From Poindextera sp041691315 (GTDB lineage Bacteria; Pseudomonadota; Alphaproteobacteria; Caulobacterales; Caulobacteraceae): DNA of 22,030 nt. The stretch is taken from contig JBEPUW010000060.1 of assembly GCA_041691315.1 (NCBI GenBank), forward strand, positions 1 to 22,030, in the 5' to 3' direction. A program made the translations under genes and the position numbers. The notes under the pieces were generated by a model, which was given only the letters and a program-made list of their open reading frames with translations, was not told the origin of the DNA and searched no databases. This document shows, piece after piece, positions 19,756-22,030 of the stretch; the first letter of the stretch is position 1; each line of letters begins with the position of its first letter.

Positions 19756-19994
19756 CCCGCCTGGCGTATGTCGTCCCGGGCCGCGTCGCCGCCGCGGCGA
19801 AACTCCAGGATGTCGCCGGGCTGGCAGTCCAGATAGTCGCAGATCGCCTCCAGGGTGGCGAAGCGTATGCCCTTTACCTTGCCGGACTTGAGCAGCGACA
19901 GGTTGGTTTCGGTGACCCCGATGGCGCGGGCCAGCGCATTGGAGCGCACCTTGCGCCGGGCCAGCATGACGTCTAGGCGGACGATGATCGGCAT
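19752..19994 (-). CDS. small HTH regulator, YozG/XRE-like
   Basis: This 80-residue DNA-binding protein is almost all one helix-turn-helix domain: IVRLDVMLARRKVRSNALARAIGVTETNLSLLKSGKVKGIRFATLEAICDYLDCQPGDILE. That is the pattern of the compact Cro/C1-type regulators (YozG, HTH_26) that are regularly paired with DUF2975 membrane proteins. The start ATG 19994 overlaps the DUF2975 stop as TGATG, so the two are one coupled operon. Regulation by the membrane partner is suggested by the pairing but not proven. A palindrome upstream of the operon (20634-20655) is a candidate binding site. Confidence 0.9.
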   Translation of the reverse strand: MPIIVRLDVMLARRKVRSNALARAIGVTETNLSLLKSGKVKGIRFATLEAICDYLDCQPGDILEFRRGGDAARDDIRQAG

Positions 19995-20602
19995 CAGATG
20001 AACTCCGCCCGTTCCTGCTCGATCTCGTGCCCGACGCGCATCACCTCGGCGATGACGAAGACCAGCGCCCCCAGGACCAATTCCTGCAGGCCGACGAGGT
20101 GAAACCACTGTCTGTCGATCTCGATGCCGGTGATTTGCTGGACGATGTGCAGCCCGAACGGGACCAGCGCATCGATCACCAGCCAGATGCCGATCAGGCG
20201 GATCTGCCGGGCGTTCTCGCGGGCGAAGACGATGCCGCGGGCATAGAGGCCGAACAGACGGCGTAGGGCCCAGAGGAAGGCCAGCCTAGGTGCCAGCCGC
20301 ACCAGAATGATCGGCAGGAAGGCCAGTCGGTGGGCGAAGGGCAGGGACCATAGCGCCACCGTGTCCGCGGGCGCCGCGCCTGAAAAGACCAAGAAGGTGC
20401 CCGAGGGGCCGATCCTGACCAGATCGTTGGGCCAGGCCAGCAGCATGACCGCAGCTGTGATCACCTCCAGGCCGAAACCTATGGCCAGGACCGTGAACAG
20501 GATGACCAGCGCGCGGCTGGCCAGCCGGATGCGGCGGTAGTCCGGCTGCGCCGGGGCCGGCTGGACGCGGACCGGGCGGCGCAGCGGCAGCACATTGGCC
20601 AT
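19994..20602 (-). CDS. DUF2975-family membrane protein
   Basis: This 202-residue integral membrane protein has four predicted helices: LVILFTVLAIGFGLEVITAAVMLL, LAFLPIILVRLAPRLAFLWALRR, IGIWLVIDALVPFGLHIV, and LVLGALVFVIAEVMRV. The phrase LRRLFGLYARGIVFARENARQIRLIG between helices two and three is the family signature. DUF2975 proteins are paired with a small HTH protein, as here; the function is unknown, perhaps sensing. ATG 20602 (MANVLPLRR) has AGAGGA 9 bases upstream and is preferred over TTG 20626. It is divergent from the PDZ-protein gene. Confidence 0.85.
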   Translation of the reverse strand: MANVLPLRRPVRVQPAPAQPDYRRIRLASRALVILFTVLAIGFGLEVITAAVMLLAWPNDLVRIGPSGTFLVFSGAAPADTVALWSLPFAHRLAFLPIILVRLAPRLAFLWALRRLFGLYARGIVFARENARQIRLIGIWLVIDALVPFGLHIVQQITGIEIDRQWFHLVGLQELVLGALVFVIAEVMRVGHEIEQERAEFI

Positions 20603-20633
20603 CGAGAAGATCCTCTTGTGGAACAAGATATTT

Positions 20634-20655
20634 TCGTAATACGATAAATAATCGT
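20634..20655. promoter_or_regulatory. overlapping palindromes, candidate operator of the DUF2975-HTH operon
   Basis: TCGTA-A-TACGA (20634-20644) is a perfect palindrome and overlaps ACGAT-AAATA-ATCGT (20641-20655). The region is AT-rich in a GC-rich genome and lies 32 bases upstream of the DUF2975 start and 40 before the divergent lipoprotein gene. Autoregulation by the small HTH protein is inference. Confidence 0.45.
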
Positions 20656-20694
20656 CATGTTACGCTCAGTTGTCACAGAGGTCGAGGTCCCCCA

Positions 20695-21959
20695 ATGATG
20701 CCGGTCCGTTTTCCTGTCCTGATCGCCGTGGCGGTCTCGCTGTTCAGCGCCGGCTGCGTCGATTTCCTTGGGACCCATCCGGTGGCCGGCCTGATCCAGG
20801 CGCCAGGGCCGACCGTCAACGGCGCGCCGGCGCCGGCCTCGGTGACCGTGCCCATGCAGATCGACAACAACCGCCTGTTCATCGAGGCGACCTTTCACCG
20901 CCCCGACGGCGGCGTGCGAAAGGCGCTGGTTTGGGTGAATATGGGCGGCGGCGGCATGGGCATCGCGCCCGGACTTCGCGATGAAATCGGCGGCGCCGGC
21001 GCGGCGGTCGATTTCGATATCGGCGGCATGCCGGTGCGTATCCAGGACAAGGCGATCATTCGGACGCCGGCCGACACCTTCGCCAGCACGACAGGCCCGA
21101 TGCCCGTCGAAGCCATTCTGCCCGCGGGCGTCTTGCAGAACTTCCGCGTCACGCTGGATTACCAGAGCCGCACCTTGACCCTGGCCCAGCCCTCAGATGC
21201 GCCGGCGCCGGGCGTCGCCACCCCGATCGAGGTCAACCAGGCAACGGGTCTGGTCGACGTCCAAGTCCAGGTCGACGGACAAACCTGGCCCGTCGTGCTC
21301 GATTGCGGTGGCGGCTACAGCTGGTTCGAAGGCGACGTCGTGCGCGGCTGGTTGCGCGATCATCCCGACTGGTACAGGGCCGACGGCGCAGTCGGGCAGA
21401 GCAACCAGGATATGATCGGCTTCGCCTTCGAACAGGGCGGCACGGTGGTTCGCGTCCCGACCGTCCTGATCGGCGATCTGCAACTGACCCAGGTCGGTAT
21501 CCTGGGCTCCAGCCCGGCCAACGGATCGCCGGTCGACCGCGCGCTGGACGGGATTTTCTGGCGCGGCTGGGGCAAGGGCGCGGCGCGACCGGTGATCGGC
21601 TGGCTGGGCGGCAGCGCCTTCCGCGACTACCGGCTGACCCTCGACTACAAGAACCACGTCGCCTATTGGCTGAAGACCTCTGAGCCCGATCCGACCGACC
21701 TGAACTCCGTCGGCATTTCACTCATCCACACCCCCACCGCCTACGTCATCGGAGGCTTGCCCGGGTGCACGGCGCGACTTCAGTCAGCGGCGTCATGGTC
21801 GGCGACCAGCTGCTGGCGATCGACGGCCAGGACGTGGCGCCCCTGGCCCATGGCGCGGTCATCCAGGCCCTGCACGGCGCGCCGGGCGATCACCGCAGGC
21901 TCACCCTCGAGCGCAAGGGCCGGACGTTGCGGGTCGATGCCGTGGTGACGCAGTACTGA
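20695..21959 (+). pseudogene. aspartyl-protease-like lipoprotein with PDZ domain, frameshifted
   Basis: The first frame runs from ATG 20695 (GAGGT 6 bases upstream). It has a lipoprotein signal with lipobox FSAGC (Cys21), then a beta-rich region and a retropepsin-like site VVLDCGGGYSWF, where the usual D-T/S-G reads D-C-G. At about 21755-21766 the sense moves by one base: frame one continues into a long Arg/Ser-rich stretch that is not protein-like, while the frame that opens at 21765 gives VSGVMVGDQLLAIDGQDVAPLAHG, a typical PDZ domain ending at 21959. One base appears missing near CCCGGGTGC; adding one G restores PGVHGATSVSGVMVGD. It could be a true mutation or a sequencing error in a GC run. 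Function: periplasmic membrane-bound protein, role unknown. Confidence 0.75.
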
Positions 21960-21976
21960 GCGGTTCGCTCCCACCC

Positions 21977-22030
21977 CGTCATCCCCCGCTGTAGCGAAGC
22001 GGAATGCGGGGGACCCATATGTGGACGGCC
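21977..22030 (+). repeat. dispersed palindromic repeat, right copy at the window edge
   Basis: The reverse complement of 18-78: identical over 32 bases at its outer side and 14 bases at its inner side. It begins 17 bases after the last gene and runs to the end of the window, so its full length is not known. Hairpin arms are ATCCCCCGC and GCGGGGGA. Confidence 0.8.

Overview
The window is high-GC alphaproteobacterial chromosome, most likely from Caulobacteraceae (Phenylobacterium- or Caulobacter-like). Three things point there: a SidA-like peptide gene with LexA-type boxes directly upstream of dnaE, a PhyR-type general stress response gene set with matching promoters, and dispersed palindromic repeats of the kind common in these genomes. 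The genus assignment is inference. Copies of one repeat lie at both ends of the window, so its limits may be assembly breaks at a repeat.

Layout. 1-2783: a small lipoprotein gene with a consensus-like stress promoter, a glycosyltransferase, an OsmC peroxidase, then a small accessory cluster on the minus strand (ribbon-helix-helix protein, membrane protein, 46-residue protein). 2972-5296: a complete IS1595-family element with terminal inverted repeats, an exact 8-bp target duplication, a transposase and two passenger genes. It sits at the -35 of the promoter that drives a sidA-like SOS peptide gene and dnaE (5298-8924). 8962-9327: a 366-bp element made of a GIY-YIG nuclease gene between two perfect 39-bp inverted repeats. 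9424-11564: rpsB and tsf with structured leader and spacer. 11721-16108: a stress block with a NepR-like gene, an EgtB-EgtD fusion for ergothioneine synthesis, a KGG-repeat stress protein, PhyR and a DUF883/ElaB-like membrane protein. 16269-19114: sulfate activation (cysD-cysNC, minus strand). 19246-21959: a conserved hypothetical, a DUF2975 membrane protein paired with a small HTH regulator, and a frameshifted aspartyl-protease-like/PDZ lipoprotein.

How it fits together. Four sites match the sigma-EcfG (SigT) promoter consensus GGAAC-N16/17-CGTT exactly: before the small lipoprotein (478-502, minus), before egtBD (12003-12027, plus), before the DUF883-like gene (15699-15724, plus), and one on the minus strand (11944-11968) with no protein gene downstream. 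Imperfect versions lie between the KGG gene and phyR. With phyR and a possible nepR present, the reading is that ergothioneine synthesis here belongs to the PhyR-NepR-EcfG general stress regulon. A second stress circuit (SOS: tandem LexA-like boxes, sidA, dnaE) has been invaded by the IS1595 element, whose target duplication rebuilds the -35 hexamer.

Strongest observations: the EcfG-type promoter in front of an EgtB-EgtD fusion, the orphan EcfG-type promoter antisense to the nepR-like gene, the IS insertion in the sidA-dnaE promoter, and the repeat-bounded GIY-YIG element with a nuclease-less relative at 16116-16263.
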